Assembly (NCBI RefSeq): GCF_020442045.1
Contig: NZ_JAGRLA010000108.1
Span: 1-60,833 of the forward strand
DNA: 60,833 nt
Source of the DNA: Bauldia sp.
GTDB lineage: Bacteria > Pseudomonadota > Alphaproteobacteria > Rhizobiales > Kaistiaceae
Direction: 5' to 3'
Below the pieces are notes generated by a model. It was not told the DNA's origin, did not search any database, and saw only the letters and a list, made by a program, of their open reading frames with translations. Shown in pieces: positions 19,488 through 27,795 of the stretch; within the stretch, counting starts at the first letter, position 1; each line of letters begins with the position of its first letter. Made by a program: the position numbers and the translations under genes.

Positions 19488-19510
19488 GCCGCTTCGCCTC
19501 CCGAAGCGGC
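19488..19510. other. Perfect 9-bp hairpin between divergent genes
   Basis: GCCGCTTCG and CGAAGCGGC pair around a 5-base loop. It lies between the GNAT gene and the PuuD-like gene, which are transcribed away from each other, so it is not an end-of-gene terminator. It could be a 5'-UTR structure, an operator or a dispersed palindromic element. Confidence 0.4.
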
Positions 19511-19581
19511 GATCGGGACAAGCAGCCGTCGTTTTCCCGAGAGAGTCAACCTGACGGAAGCCGAGCCTCTACTCGGCCATC

Positions 19582-20370
19582 GTGTTTGCAGACATGGATC
19601 AACCACCGCTCATCCTCGTGCCCGCCGACGTCAAGGATATCGACGGCTATCGCTGGCACACAGCCGCCGAACCCTATCTGCGGGCGATCGCGACGGGATT
19701 CGGGGGAATCCCGGTCATCCTGCCGTCTCTCGCCGATAACATCGCCGTCGATGCGGTGCTCGACCGCGTCGACGGCGTCCTGCTGACCGGCAGCCGGAGC
19801 AACGTCCATCCCGAGCGCTATGGCCAGGCGCCCGACCCGGCGTCGGAGCCCTATGACACGGCGCGGGACGCCATGGTCTTCGCGCTGATTGGCGCTGCGC
19901 TGCGCAAGGGTATTCCCCTCTTCGCCATCTGCCGGGGGATGCAGGAGCTCAACGTCGCGCTCGGCGGCACGCTGGTTTCCGAGCTCCAGGACCTGGAAGG
20001 CCGCGACGATCACCGCGCGCCGGTTTCCGACGTCCAGGCCGAACGGTTCGCGATCCGCCAGGATGTATCGATTGCCGCGGATGGCGAGCTCGCCGGCATG
20101 CTCGGCGCGGAAACAATTCGCGTCAACTCGCTTCACCGTCAGGGAATCGGCGATCTGGCATCCGCCCTGGCGATCGAGGCGACCGCCCCCGACGGCACGA
20201 TCGAGGCCGTGCGGGTCGTCGGCTCGCCCGGTTTCGCCATTGGCGTTCAGTGGCATCCCGAATACTGGGTGGCGAGCGACCAGCCGTCGGCCCGCCTTTT
20301 CCGGGCATTCGGCGAGGCCGCGCGAGCCTCGATGGCCCGCCGGCAAGGTGCCCGCGACGCGGCTGAATGA
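19582..20370 (+). CDS. Class I glutamine amidotransferase, gamma-glutamyl-GABA hydrolase (PuuD) like
   Basis: A 262-residue peptidase C26 family protein expected to hydrolyse a gamma-glutamyl amide, such as gamma-glutamyl-GABA in putrescine catabolism. The nucleophile Cys is in FAICRGMQELNVALGG (C117 from the GTG start). The His-Glu pair is in GVQWHPEYW. LLTGSRSNVHPERYG and INSLHRQ-like RVNSLHRQGIG are typical of PuuD relatives. Start choice is open: GTG at 19582 or ATG at 19594, neither with a strong ribosome site. No other puu gene is near, so the physiological substrate is not established. Its stop directly abuts that of the convergent metal exporter. Confidence 0.87.
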   Translation: MFADMDQPPLILVPADVKDIDGYRWHTAAEPYLRAIATGFGGIPVILPSLADNIAVDAVLDRVDGVLLTGSRSNVHPERYGQAPDPASEPYDTARDAMVFALIGAALRKGIPLFAICRGMQELNVALGGTLVSELQDLEGRDDHRAPVSDVQAERFAIRQDVSIAADGELAGMLGAETIRVNSLHRQGIGDLASALAIEATAPDGTIEAVRVVGSPGFAIGVQWHPEYWVASDQPSARLFRAFGEAARASMARRQGARDAAE

Positions 20371-21426
20371 TCAGCCCGAAAACCGGGCCGACAGCGCACC
20401 GCCGAGAAGGAGCAGCCCGAGCAGGAGCACCGCCAGCGCGCCGGCTATCTCGATCGCCCGGAGCACGCGGTGCCCGGTTTCGCTCTCGCCACCCGCGAGC
20501 CGGGCGGCGACGCCCTTGGCCGAAACCGCAAGCGTCGCCAGCGCGGCGACGGTGATCCCCGTGCCGACCGCCATCACGAAGGTCGCCGCGACGCCCGCGA
20601 TGAACAGCCCCTGGGAGAGGGCGAAGACCAGGATGATGATGGCTCCCGAGCAGGGCCGGATACCGACACCGAGGATCGCCGACCAGGCCTTCGCCAGCGG
20701 ATTGCCGGAGGTCGCGGCCGCCGGCGCGGCGGCGGCAAGCGCCTGGCAGTGGTCGTGGTGATGATGGCCGTCGTCATGGTCATGCCGGTGGCCATGCTCA
20801 TGGTCGTGATGATCATGGCGCGGCTGCCGGGTATCGGCCACGGGAACGTGATGGTGATGATGATGATGGTGGTGGTGGCCGCCGCCGACCGTCTTCGACC
20901 ACAGGAGCCACGCGCCGACCGCCGCGACCAGCGCATAGCTGCCGATCTCCAGCCAGTCGGTCGCCGCCGTCATGGTCTGCGCCGTCACGTTGAGGATCGC
21001 CGCGGCGATCCCGACCACCACCACCGCCGTCACCGCCTGGACGAAGGCGGCGGCAAAAGCGATGGCGATGCCGCGGCGGACCGTCTCGCCCGACGCCACG
21101 AGGTAGGAGCTGATCACCACCTTGCCGTGCCCCGGACCGGCGGCGTGGAAGATGCCGTAGAAGAAACTGAGGCCGAGCAGGGCCCATACCGCCGCGCCAC
21201 TGTCCTTGAAGCTCGAAAGCGCCGCGGTCAGGCTCTGGTAGAATTCACGCTGGCGCTGGGCGATCCAGAAGAAGACCGGGCCGAGCGGGCCGCCGAACCC
21301 TCCGCCACCGCCATCCGGCGTCGCGATACCGAAGGGCGATTGCGCCGCCAGGGCGCTGGCGGCGAACAGGCAGACCGCGATCGCGACGGCGACCGAGACC
21401 GCCAGCCTGTCGCGCCTCAATCGCAC
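20371..21426 (-). CDS. NicO/RcnA family nickel-cobalt exporter with His-rich loop
   Basis: A 351-residue inner-membrane transporter expected to export Ni(II) or Co(II). An N-terminal signal-like segment, about six membrane helices and the motif HAAGPGHGKVVISSYL (conserved His at 94 and 100) place it in the NicO family. A cytoplasmic loop at about 184-226 has 23 histidines, including ten in a row, and many aspartates, a probable metal buffer or sensor. PCSGAIIILVFALSQGL is a second family signature. The start overlaps the DUF1007 gene by 10 bases, so the two are translationally coupled. The codon repeats for the His loop make a local CAC/CAT low-complexity tract near 20850-20880. Confidence 0.92.
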   Translation of the reverse strand: MRLRRDRLAVSVAVAIAVCLFAASALAAQSPFGIATPDGGGGGFGGPLGPVFFWIAQRQREFYQSLTAALSSFKDSGAAVWALLGLSFFYGIFHAAGPGHGKVVISSYLVASGETVRRGIAIAFAAAFVQAVTAVVVVGIAAAILNVTAQTMTAATDWLEIGSYALVAAVGAWLLWSKTVGGGHHHHHHHHHHVPVADTRQPRHDHHDHEHGHRHDHDDGHHHHDHCQALAAAAPAAATSGNPLAKAWSAILGVGIRPCSGAIIILVFALSQGLFIAGVAATFVMAVGTGITVAALATLAVSAKGVAARLAGGESETGHRVLRAIEIAGALAVLLLGLLLLGGALSARFSG

Positions 21427-22067
21427 GATATCCGGATGAGGCTGGCGAGCCCCGCCGCGGCGTCCTGCAACGCCGGCGGAAGGTCGCGCTGGTCCGCGGG
21501 GATGGCGCTCAGGATCGCCATGGTCTCGGCGTCGAGCTCGTGCGGTGCCTGATAGGCGGCGCCGCAGCTCGCCGGCGCATCGACGAGCGTGACCGGCGTA
21601 TCTTCCACGAAGTTGAAGGCGACGAAATATTCCGGATCGAAGACCTCGAGCGTCGTCGCCTTGCCGACGGCGACCGGCGTCTTGAGCGGCAGGGTGTAGA
21701 ACAGGGTCAACCGGCCGCCGTAGAACTGCAGGAAATATTCGGTCGGCGGGGTGAAGCCGATCGACTTGTCGCCCACCGTCAGGAAGGTGAAGAAGTCGAA
21801 CTCCTTCAGGGAATCGACATTGACCTTCGCCAGCGGCGCCAGTTCCGCGTCGCTCAGTTCGCCGTCGCCGTCGGCATCGAGCCCCTGGATGGCGAAAGCG
21901 GTGAACGCCTCGTCGAATTGCCAGATGTTCCGGATCGCGCTGATCTCCCCCGCGGGATCGAAGACGACCTCGGCGCGGGCATCGACCAGCACATGCGGAT
22001 GCGCTCCCGCGCCGGTCCCACTGGCCAGGAAAGCCGTTACGGCAAACGCGGTCCTGATGAATCGCAT
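21417..22067 (-). CDS. DUF1007 family periplasmic protein (partner of NicO exporter)
   Basis: A 216-residue exported protein with a signal peptide (MRFIRTAFAVTAFLASGTGA) and the family opening HPHVLVDARAEVVFDPAG. It carries a canonical EF-hand-like loop, DADGDGELSDAEL, which probably binds calcium or another divalent ion. DUF1007 genes are commonly found beside NicO/RcnA-type exporters, and here the two overlap. A periplasmic metal-handling or exporter-accessory role is inferred from that linkage. The start at 22067 follows AAGGGGATC. One Cys pair (PASCGAAYQ and the terminal ISCD) may form a disulfide. Confidence 0.88.
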   Translation of the reverse strand: MRFIRTAFAVTAFLASGTGAGAHPHVLVDARAEVVFDPAGEISAIRNIWQFDEAFTAFAIQGLDADGDGELSDAELAPLAKVNVDSLKEFDFFTFLTVGDKSIGFTPPTEYFLQFYGGRLTLFYTLPLKTPVAVGKATTLEVFDPEYFVAFNFVEDTPVTLVDAPASCGAAYQAPHELDAETMAILSAIPADQRDLPPALQDAAAGLASLIRISCD

Positions 22068-22148
22068 CCGACTGATCCCCTTGCCTTCAGACTGGATGAC
22101 TGCGGCTTTATCGAGGCGGGAGACATGCTCTGGCTGCGCCGGTTTGTC

Positions 22149-23519
22149 TCAGCCCGCCGCCTGCATCCGGGATTCGGCATCGGCGAGTGCTTCCTCGATC
22201 TCGACAAGCCAGGCGACGTCCTCTCCCCGCGCCTCCCGCGCCTCGCGGATAAGCCTCAGGTTCCGCGCCGTGGTCGCCGGCTCCCAGGGCTCGCGCACCA
22301 GCGACAGCGCATGGGCGGCGGAATCCTCCGCCCCCTCCTCGTCCCGCGCGAGGACCGCGAGTTCCAGCAGCGTCGCGTGATCCCAATAGTCCCCGGCATT
22401 GCCATCGTCGCGATTGGCCCTCTGCGACGCGGCGTAGCGGACCACCGGCAGGAGGTCATTCTGGGCGGGATCGGGCTTGTCCTGCAGCTCCATCAGCGTG
22501 ACGGCGTTGATGCCGGGATAGGCGTCGCGCCAGTCCGCCTCGAACCCCGCCCGATAGGTCTCGATCGCGCGCTTGAGGTAGCCCCGCGCCGGGATTCGCT
22601 GGCCGTCCTTCCTCGCCTTTTCCCAAAGGTCCTTGTAGACGCGGCCGAGCAGCCCGTTGGTCTCGCTGTTCGGTCCGAATTCCCGGATCACCTCCGTCAG
22701 GACCTGCTCCGCCTCGTCGGAACGCCCGACACGGTTGAGGGCGAATCCGAGTTGTTCGCGCACCAGCCGCGCGTGCTGCAGTTCCTTCGGCATGCGGGCA
22801 TGGAGAGCGATCATCTCCCGACATCCCTCGGCCGTGCCGATCGCCCGAAACGAAAGCAGAAGGTCGACGATGATGCCGGCCTCGACATGGCGGAGATCGG
22901 CCAGCCGCGGGTCGTCCGCGACGGCCCTCACGGCCTCGACCCCCTTCTTGCGCGCGGAGGCGAGCGCCGTCCGGTATTCCTTGGCGATCTCCACCCGGTC
23001 GCGGAAGATATCCGTCTTGGCGTGATCGACCTCGATGCGCGGCATGCCATCGATCATCTGGAAGAGCGGGCTGTCGTCGTGGGCGTTCTCGTTGGCGGTC
23101 GTGAGCCGTTGCGCGATCAGGCGGATGTCATTCTCCGCGTCGACGATGCCGCCGCTCGCGTCAAGCCTGTAGGGAACGCCGCGCTGCTGGGCGATATCGA
23201 AGGGAAGCGCGGTATTGTCGGCGAAGATGATCAGGGTGCTGCGTGGCCTGAGGGCATGACGGATCCCCAGTTCGTAATAGACATTGGGATTGGCGCCGGT
23301 GACATCCGCGACCGCGTAGTCACACAGCATGAGCCGTTCGAACATCGGTTTGTGGATGGTGCCGCCGATCTCCTCCTGATCGGCGCGGACCGGATCCATC
23401 CCCGCCGCTTCGATCGCCGGCGCGATGATCTGGTTGTAGACGGCATCGAAATCGATGATCCGCCCGGTTCCTTCCGGTTTCCGGCCGAATGGCATCAGGA
23501 CGAAACAGAGAGGCTTCAT
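22149..23519 (-). CDS. DUF4071-type protein with TIR/deoxyribosyltransferase-like N-terminus and TPR-like helices
   Basis: A 456-residue cytoplasmic protein. Residues 1-125 show the nucleotide-processing signature CFVLMPFG, an Asp-rich helix (IIDFDAVYNQIIAPAIEAAG), RADQEEIGG and CDYAVADVTGANPNVYYELG, with a candidate catalytic Glu at E83; LPFDIAQQRGVPYRLD closes the domain. This pattern is shared by nucleoside 2-deoxyribosyltransferase-like and TIR-like domains. Residues about 160-450 are helical repeats of the MAP3K-TRAFs-binding (DUF4071) type, including LGRVYKDLWEKARKDG and YLKRAIETYRAGFEADWRDAYPGINA. The start at 23519 is the Met directly before the strand KPLCFVLMPF; the upstream extension is Arg-rich and unlikely. 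No partner gene is obvious. Its function is unproven; a stress or immunity signalling role is inference. Confidence 0.8.
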   Translation of the reverse strand: MKPLCFVLMPFGRKPEGTGRIIDFDAVYNQIIAPAIEAAGMDPVRADQEEIGGTIHKPMFERLMLCDYAVADVTGANPNVYYELGIRHALRPRSTLIIFADNTALPFDIAQQRGVPYRLDASGGIVDAENDIRLIAQRLTTANENAHDDSPLFQMIDGMPRIEVDHAKTDIFRDRVEIAKEYRTALASARKKGVEAVRAVADDPRLADLRHVEAGIIVDLLLSFRAIGTAEGCREMIALHARMPKELQHARLVREQLGFALNRVGRSDEAEQVLTEVIREFGPNSETNGLLGRVYKDLWEKARKDGQRIPARGYLKRAIETYRAGFEADWRDAYPGINAVTLMELQDKPDPAQNDLLPVVRYAASQRANRDDGNAGDYWDHATLLELAVLARDEEGAEDSAAHALSLVREPWEPATTARNLRLIREAREARGEDVAWLVEIEEALADAESRMQAAG

Positions 23520-23542
23520 CGCTTCGACCCTTCGTTTCCGGA

Positions 23543-24730
23543 CTAGCCCGAACCCATTGCCTTCCGCCCGAGCGCGATCAAGGCACGATCGCGCCCCGGC
23601 GGCCCGACCAGCGACAGGCCGTACGGCGCCCCGTCGATCGTCGCAACCGGAAGCGATATCTGCGGCAGGCCCGCCAGGCCGGCGGTGCATAGCATCGACA
23701 GCGCCCTCGCCCTGAAGGTTTCCAGCTCCGCCTCGCTCGACCGGACGAGCGGAGCGATGGTCGGCAAGGTCGGCCAGACGAGGAAACCGTCATCGCCCAG
23801 GATGTCGAGCATCCGATCGCGTATCCGCCCCCTCTCCGCGGTCGCGGCCTGATAGTCCGAAGCCGACACCCGGCTCGCCGCCTCGAAGCGCCCGCGGACC
23901 GCATCCATGAGCCTGGGCTTGCGCTCCTCGATCCATGGTCCGTGATACCGCCACGCCTCGTAGCCCTGCACGGTTCGGAAGACGCGCTGCCACTCGGTCA
24001 GGCCCTCCTCGGCGAGGGTGACCGTCTCCGGCTGGCCGTAGATCGCGGCGAGCCTGTCGACGAACGGCTGGACCGCCGGCAGGGCCGCCGGGCTCATCAC
24101 GCAGGTGAGGATATCCCCGGCGGCCATCATCCTGGTCAGATCAGGTCCCGCCACGTCGTCGCCGAGCATCACCGCGCCGACCCTGTCATAGAGGTCGATG
24201 TCCCGCGTGAACCAGCCGACGGTGTCGAGGCTCTCGGCGAGCGGCATGACCTTGTCGATGGCGACCCGTCCGAAGCTCGTCCGGAGCCCGACGATGCCGC
24301 AGAAAGAGGCCGGCGCCCGCACCGAACCACCGGTATCGCTGCCGAGCGCGATATCGGCGAGGCCGGCCGCGACCGCCGATGCCGAGCCCGAGGAAGAGCC
24401 GCCGGGAACCCGGTCCGGGGCCGCCGGATTGATCGGTGTTCCGTAATGCGTATTGGTTCCGTCGAGCGAGAAGGCGAGCTCGGCCGTGTGCGTCTTGCCG
24501 ACGAACCGGGCGCCGGCATCGAGCAGCACCTTGACCGCCGGCGCATCCTCCGAAGCAACGCCGCCCTCGGCACGACGCTCCAGGTTGCCGCAGCCTGTCG
24601 GATAGCCGGCAACGTCGAAGATGTCCTTGACCGCGAAGGTCAGCCCGGCCAGCGGCCCGTCCCCGGCATTCGGCACCGGCGTGTCGTCATAGTCGACAAA
24701 GGCATTCACCGGATCGGAGGGAATAAGCAT
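23543..24730 (-). CDS. Amidase (amidase signature family)
   Basis: A 395-residue Ser-cisSer-Lys amidohydrolase. The catalytic Lys is in FAVKDIFDVAGYPT (K35), the cis-Ser in the GGSSSGSA loop (S112-114) and the nucleophile in GSDTGGSVRAP (S136). The short C-terminal half lacks the extra domains of GatA or allophanate hydrolase, so a small-amide substrate is more likely. The ATG at 24730 gives the usual opening, with the Lys near residue 35; a much longer open frame upstream lies inside the next gene. It is 23 bases behind the gamma-glutamyltransferase gene and probably in one operon with it. The substrate cannot be read from sequence. Confidence 0.9.
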   Translation of the reverse strand: MLIPSDPVNAFVDYDDTPVPNAGDGPLAGLTFAVKDIFDVAGYPTGCGNLERRAEGGVASEDAPAVKVLLDAGARFVGKTHTAELAFSLDGTNTHYGTPINPAAPDRVPGGSSSGSASAVAAGLADIALGSDTGGSVRAPASFCGIVGLRTSFGRVAIDKVMPLAESLDTVGWFTRDIDLYDRVGAVMLGDDVAGPDLTRMMAAGDILTCVMSPAALPAVQPFVDRLAAIYGQPETVTLAEEGLTEWQRVFRTVQGYEAWRYHGPWIEERKPRLMDAVRGRFEAASRVSASDYQAATAERGRIRDRMLDILGDDGFLVWPTLPTIAPLVRSSEAELETFRARALSMLCTAGLAGLPQISLPVATIDGAPYGLSLVGPPGRDRALIALGRKAMGSG

Positions 24731-24753
24731 GACTGGAACCTGTCGGTTGGCAT

Positions 24754-26343
24754 TCAGGCCGCGACCGCTTCGCCGTCGCATCGGGGGTCCGATGCGCCCG
24801 TGAGCCGGCCGTCGGCGCGCCGGATGATCATTCCGGCATGCCCCATACCATCGGAATAGGGCACGTCGAGAACACTGATTGTATGACCCGCGCGCTCGAG
24901 AGCGGCAAGGAGGTCGGGATCGAACCGGTTCTCGACCTCGACTCCGGTCTGGCCCTCGCCCCATGTTCGTCCCCAGCGCCAGCGCGGCGCGTCGATCGCC
25001 TCCGCCGGGTCCATGCCGAAGCGGACATGGCGGGTGAAGATCGCCGACTGGAACTGCGGCTGGCCGTCGCCGCCCATTGATCCATAGACCATGCTGCGGC
25101 CGTCCTTGAACCGCGCGAAAGCCGGATTGAGCGTATGGAAAGGTTTGCGTCCCGGGTGGAGCGGATTGGCCGAACGCGGATCGAGCGAGAAGCTGATGCC
25201 GCGATTCTGCCAGGTGACTCCGGTCTTCGGCAGCACCACGCCGGAGCCGAATTCCCAGTAGAGAGACTGGATGAAGGAGACGGCAAGTCCATTGGAATCG
25301 ATCGCGCCCATCCAGATGGTGTCGCCGTCCCCGTTGCCGGGCGGCCATGGTCCGGCCCGTTTTCTATCGATGCGCTCCGTGGCTTCGTCGAGCCATCCGG
25401 CCTCGAGGTAACGCCCGATCTCGCCCGCGTGGTCGGGATCCCGGATCTCGCGGTCGCGGACGGCGAAGGCCTGCTTGGCGGCTTCGATCAGTCCGTGGAC
25501 ATGCTCGAAGCCTTCTCCTCGCCGGACGCCGAGCCTCTCGAAGATCGCGAGGATGATCAGCGAAGCCAGCCCCTGGGTCGGTGGCGGCGTGTTGAACAGC
25601 GTCGCGTCGACCAGCGGCACGGACAGCGGCCCGGTCAGGCGCGCCTCCTGCTTGCGAAGGTCCTCGCGGGTCACGAACGAACCGGCCTCCTCGAGGTCGG
25701 CGGCCATCTCGGCGGCGACGTCGCCGCGATAGAAATCGGCAAATCCGGTCCGGGCGAGATGGTCGAGCGTATCGGCAAGGCGCTCCTGCACGAACACGGC
25801 CCCGACCTCGCGCGGCTTGCCGTCGGCCATGAAGTGGTCGGCAAACCCCGGCACGCCGGTCAGCGACGACCGGTCGTCGGCGATGCAACGGGCGAAGGAC
25901 CGCGTGACCGGGCTTCCCTCTTTCGCCTGGCGGATCGCGGCCTCCAGCAGTTCGCCGCGCGGAATACGGCCGCCAAGCGCCGCGGCGACCTCGCTGGCGA
26001 GCAGCCAGCCGGATACGGCACCGGCGACGGTCAGCGCGGCCTCCGCCCCGCGCACGGGTATCTCGTCATGGCCCAGGGACCGGTAACGCTCGATCGTCGC
26101 GAGCGATCCCGAGCGGCCGCAGGCGTCGATGACGCGCGGCGGCCTGCCCGGCTCGGCGATCAGGAAGAAGGCGTCGCCGCCGATGCCGTTCATATGCGGG
26201 TAGACGACGGCGATGCTGGCCGCCGCCGCGATCATGGCCTCGACGGCGTTGCCGCCTTCCCTCAGGATGTTCGCCCCGGCCTCGGCCGCCGCCCCGTGGG
26301 GGGCAACCACCATGCCTTTCTCACCGACGGAGGTTTCCGGCAT
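24754..26343 (-). CDS. Gamma-glutamyltransferase family protein
   Basis: A 529-residue N-terminal-nucleophile hydrolase that transfers or hydrolyses gamma-glutamyl groups. Family blocks are AAEAGANILREGGNAVEAMI, HMNGIGGDAFFLI, FNTPPPTQGL and MVYGSMGGDGQPQ. The self-cleaving Thr is expected in DGDTIWMGAID, where classical GGT has a TTHLS-type motif. No signal peptide is seen, so it is probably cytoplasmic, as for many GGT-like proteins of alphaproteobacteria that act on small amides or glutathione conjugates. The ATG at 26343 is chosen because the earlier frame overlaps the epimerase gene. It is 11 bases after the epimerase gene. Confidence 0.9.
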   Translation of the reverse strand: MPETSVGEKGMVVAPHGAAAEAGANILREGGNAVEAMIAAAASIAVVYPHMNGIGGDAFFLIAEPGRPPRVIDACGRSGSLATIERYRSLGHDEIPVRGAEAALTVAGAVSGWLLASEVAAALGGRIPRGELLEAAIRQAKEGSPVTRSFARCIADDRSSLTGVPGFADHFMADGKPREVGAVFVQERLADTLDHLARTGFADFYRGDVAAEMAADLEEAGSFVTREDLRKQEARLTGPLSVPLVDATLFNTPPPTQGLASLIILAIFERLGVRRGEGFEHVHGLIEAAKQAFAVRDREIRDPDHAGEIGRYLEAGWLDEATERIDRKRAGPWPPGNGDGDTIWMGAIDSNGLAVSFIQSLYWEFGSGVVLPKTGVTWQNRGISFSLDPRSANPLHPGRKPFHTLNPAFARFKDGRSMVYGSMGGDGQPQFQSAIFTRHVRFGMDPAEAIDAPRWRWGRTWGEGQTGVEVENRFDPDLLAALERAGHTISVLDVPYSDGMGHAGMIIRRADGRLTGASDPRCDGEAVAA

Positions 26344-26354
26344 ATGCGGCGCAG

Positions 26355-27227
26355 TCAGGCTTTGATCTGATCGCGCCAGGGATATTGCGGCTCGTAGCCG
26401 AGCAGGCGCCGCGCCTTGTCGATCGAGATCAGGGACTCGTTGCCCTCGATCGCCCGCTTGCGCTCGGTATTCGGGAATACCTCGTCGAGGAGGGCGTCGT
26501 TGGCGCGGCTCATCACCGACTGGGCGTTGGCGATGCCGAAGACCTCCGCCCCCTTGATGTCGGACTCGAGCGCGAGGCGGATCGCCTGGGAACCGTCCCG
26601 GGCGTCGATATAGGTCCACAGGTTGAAATGCCGCGACCGCGGGTCGGCATCGAAGCCGGGGAAATTCTCGTAATCCTGCGGCTCCATGACATTCGAGAAA
26701 CGCAGGCCGATGATCTTCATCTCCGGGTCCCAGCGGCAGAACTGCTCGGCCATCTTCTCCCCCATCAATTTCGACAGGGAATAGGCGGTCTCCGGCCGTT
26801 CGACCCCTTCGTCGACCGGAACATAGGCAGGTCCGTTCGGATAGGGGATGCCGAACACGGTCTCACTCGACGCCCAGACGACATTCCTGATGCCGAGCTG
26901 CCGCGCCGCCTCGAAGACGTTATAGGTCGACACCGTATTCGTCTGGAAGGTAACGTGGTTGGTCGCCTGCCCCGGCGCGGCGATTGCCGCCAGGTGGACG
27001 ACCCCGGTCACTTTCTCGACCCGTTCGTCGATCATCGACAGGGCGGCCATCGCCTGGCCGAAATCGGTGACATCGGCGCGGCTGAAGGTAACGTCGCCCG
27101 GCAGCGGCGGATTGTGCTGTCCCGGCGGCGGCGTCATGTCCACTGACGTGACCGTGTAGCCATGGTCCATCAGATCCTTGACGCAGGCCCGGCCGAGCTT
27201 GCCGCTTCCTCCCGTAACCACAATCAT
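26355..27227 (-). CDS. NAD(P)-dependent epimerase/dehydratase
   Basis: A 290-residue extended short-chain dehydrogenase. The Rossmann motif VTGGSGKLGRACVKDL opens the protein; SSETVFGIPYP is followed by the catalytic YSLSKLMGEK. The stretch GLRFSNVMEPQDY fits NAD-dependent sugar or aldehyde epimerases in catabolic operons. The start at 27227 puts the first beta strand at residue 2, as in relatives; an ATG seven codons earlier is a fair alternative. It is the first gene of a likely three-gene operon with the gamma-glutamyltransferase and amidase. The substrate is unknown. Confidence 0.88.
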   Translation of the reverse strand: MIVVTGGSGKLGRACVKDLMDHGYTVTSVDMTPPPGQHNPPLPGDVTFSRADVTDFGQAMAALSMIDERVEKVTGVVHLAAIAAPGQATNHVTFQTNTVSTYNVFEAARQLGIRNVVWASSETVFGIPYPNGPAYVPVDEGVERPETAYSLSKLMGEKMAEQFCRWDPEMKIIGLRFSNVMEPQDYENFPGFDADPRSRHFNLWTYIDARDGSQAIRLALESDIKGAEVFGIANAQSVMSRANDALLDEVFPNTERKRAIEGNESLISIDKARRLLGYEPQYPWRDQIKA

Positions 27228-27355
27228 CTCGGTCAATCGCTCCGGCATTGCTATGGAAATCCGGGCAAGACGGCGCCCGCCAGACTGATAGCCCATACCG
27301 ACCATCCAGGGGAAGGTCGGCGCGCTCCGTCGACGGCCGGGCGCGTTGGATCCGG

Positions 27356-27790
27356 TCAGCGGCGGAACATCTGCCGCGCCATCAGGAACCCGACCAGCGC
27401 CACCACCCCGAGGGAACCGAGTGCCGAACCGGCGGGCGGCTCCTGCCCGCTCTCCCGGGACTCGCCGTCGAGGGCCGCGGCGAGCGGCGAGGCCTCGGGC
27501 CGGCGGCGGCGTTGGCCGCCGCCCATCGACACCCGCCAGATGACGTAGACGATCACGGCAAGGACGAGGAAGCCGAGCGCGATATAGCCGAGGGCCGGCA
27601 CGGCGCCGATCTCGCCCGCCAGCCAGACGGTGAAGGCGGCGAGCGCGAAGCCGAAGGCCAACACCGCCAGGATTGCCAACGCGGCGCCGAAGGCGGCGTT
27701 CCTGACCGCCCGCGCGACCGCGGCCTTGACCTCATGCCGGGCCAGGCGCGCGCCGAGTTCGGCAGCCTTCAGGATTCCGGCGAGCTTCAT
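27356..27790 (-). CDS. Small membrane protein, phage-holin-3_6-like
   Basis: A 144-residue protein with two strong membrane helices (AFGAALAILAVLAFGFALAA and LGYIALGFLVLAVIVYVIWR) after an amphipathic N-terminus. A polar linker follows and a third short hydrophobic stretch (LGSLGVVALVGFLMAR) sits at the C-terminus. It resembles the putative actinobacterial holin-X / phage_holin_3_6 group, which in proteobacteria is not phage-derived and often sits beside DUF883/ElaB-type genes, as here: the next gene is 5 bases away. It probably belongs to a stress-induced membrane set. Confidence 0.75.
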   Translation of the reverse strand: MKLAGILKAAELGARLARHEVKAAVARAVRNAAFGAALAILAVLAFGFALAAFTVWLAGEIGAVPALGYIALGFLVLAVIVYVIWRVSMGGGQRRRRPEASPLAAALDGESRESGQEPPAGSALGSLGVVALVGFLMARQMFRR

Positions 27791-27795
27791 GGCGG

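Noticed and set aside
20850..20880. A short repeated ATG/GTG-rich tract resembling a repeat array
   Set aside because: It is the codon run for the His-rich loop of the NicO exporter, not a CRISPR or satellite.
22149..23519. A complete defence system around the DUF4071 protein
   Set aside because: The flanking genes are a metal exporter pair and an amidase; no nuclease, sensor or cyclase gene is adjacent.
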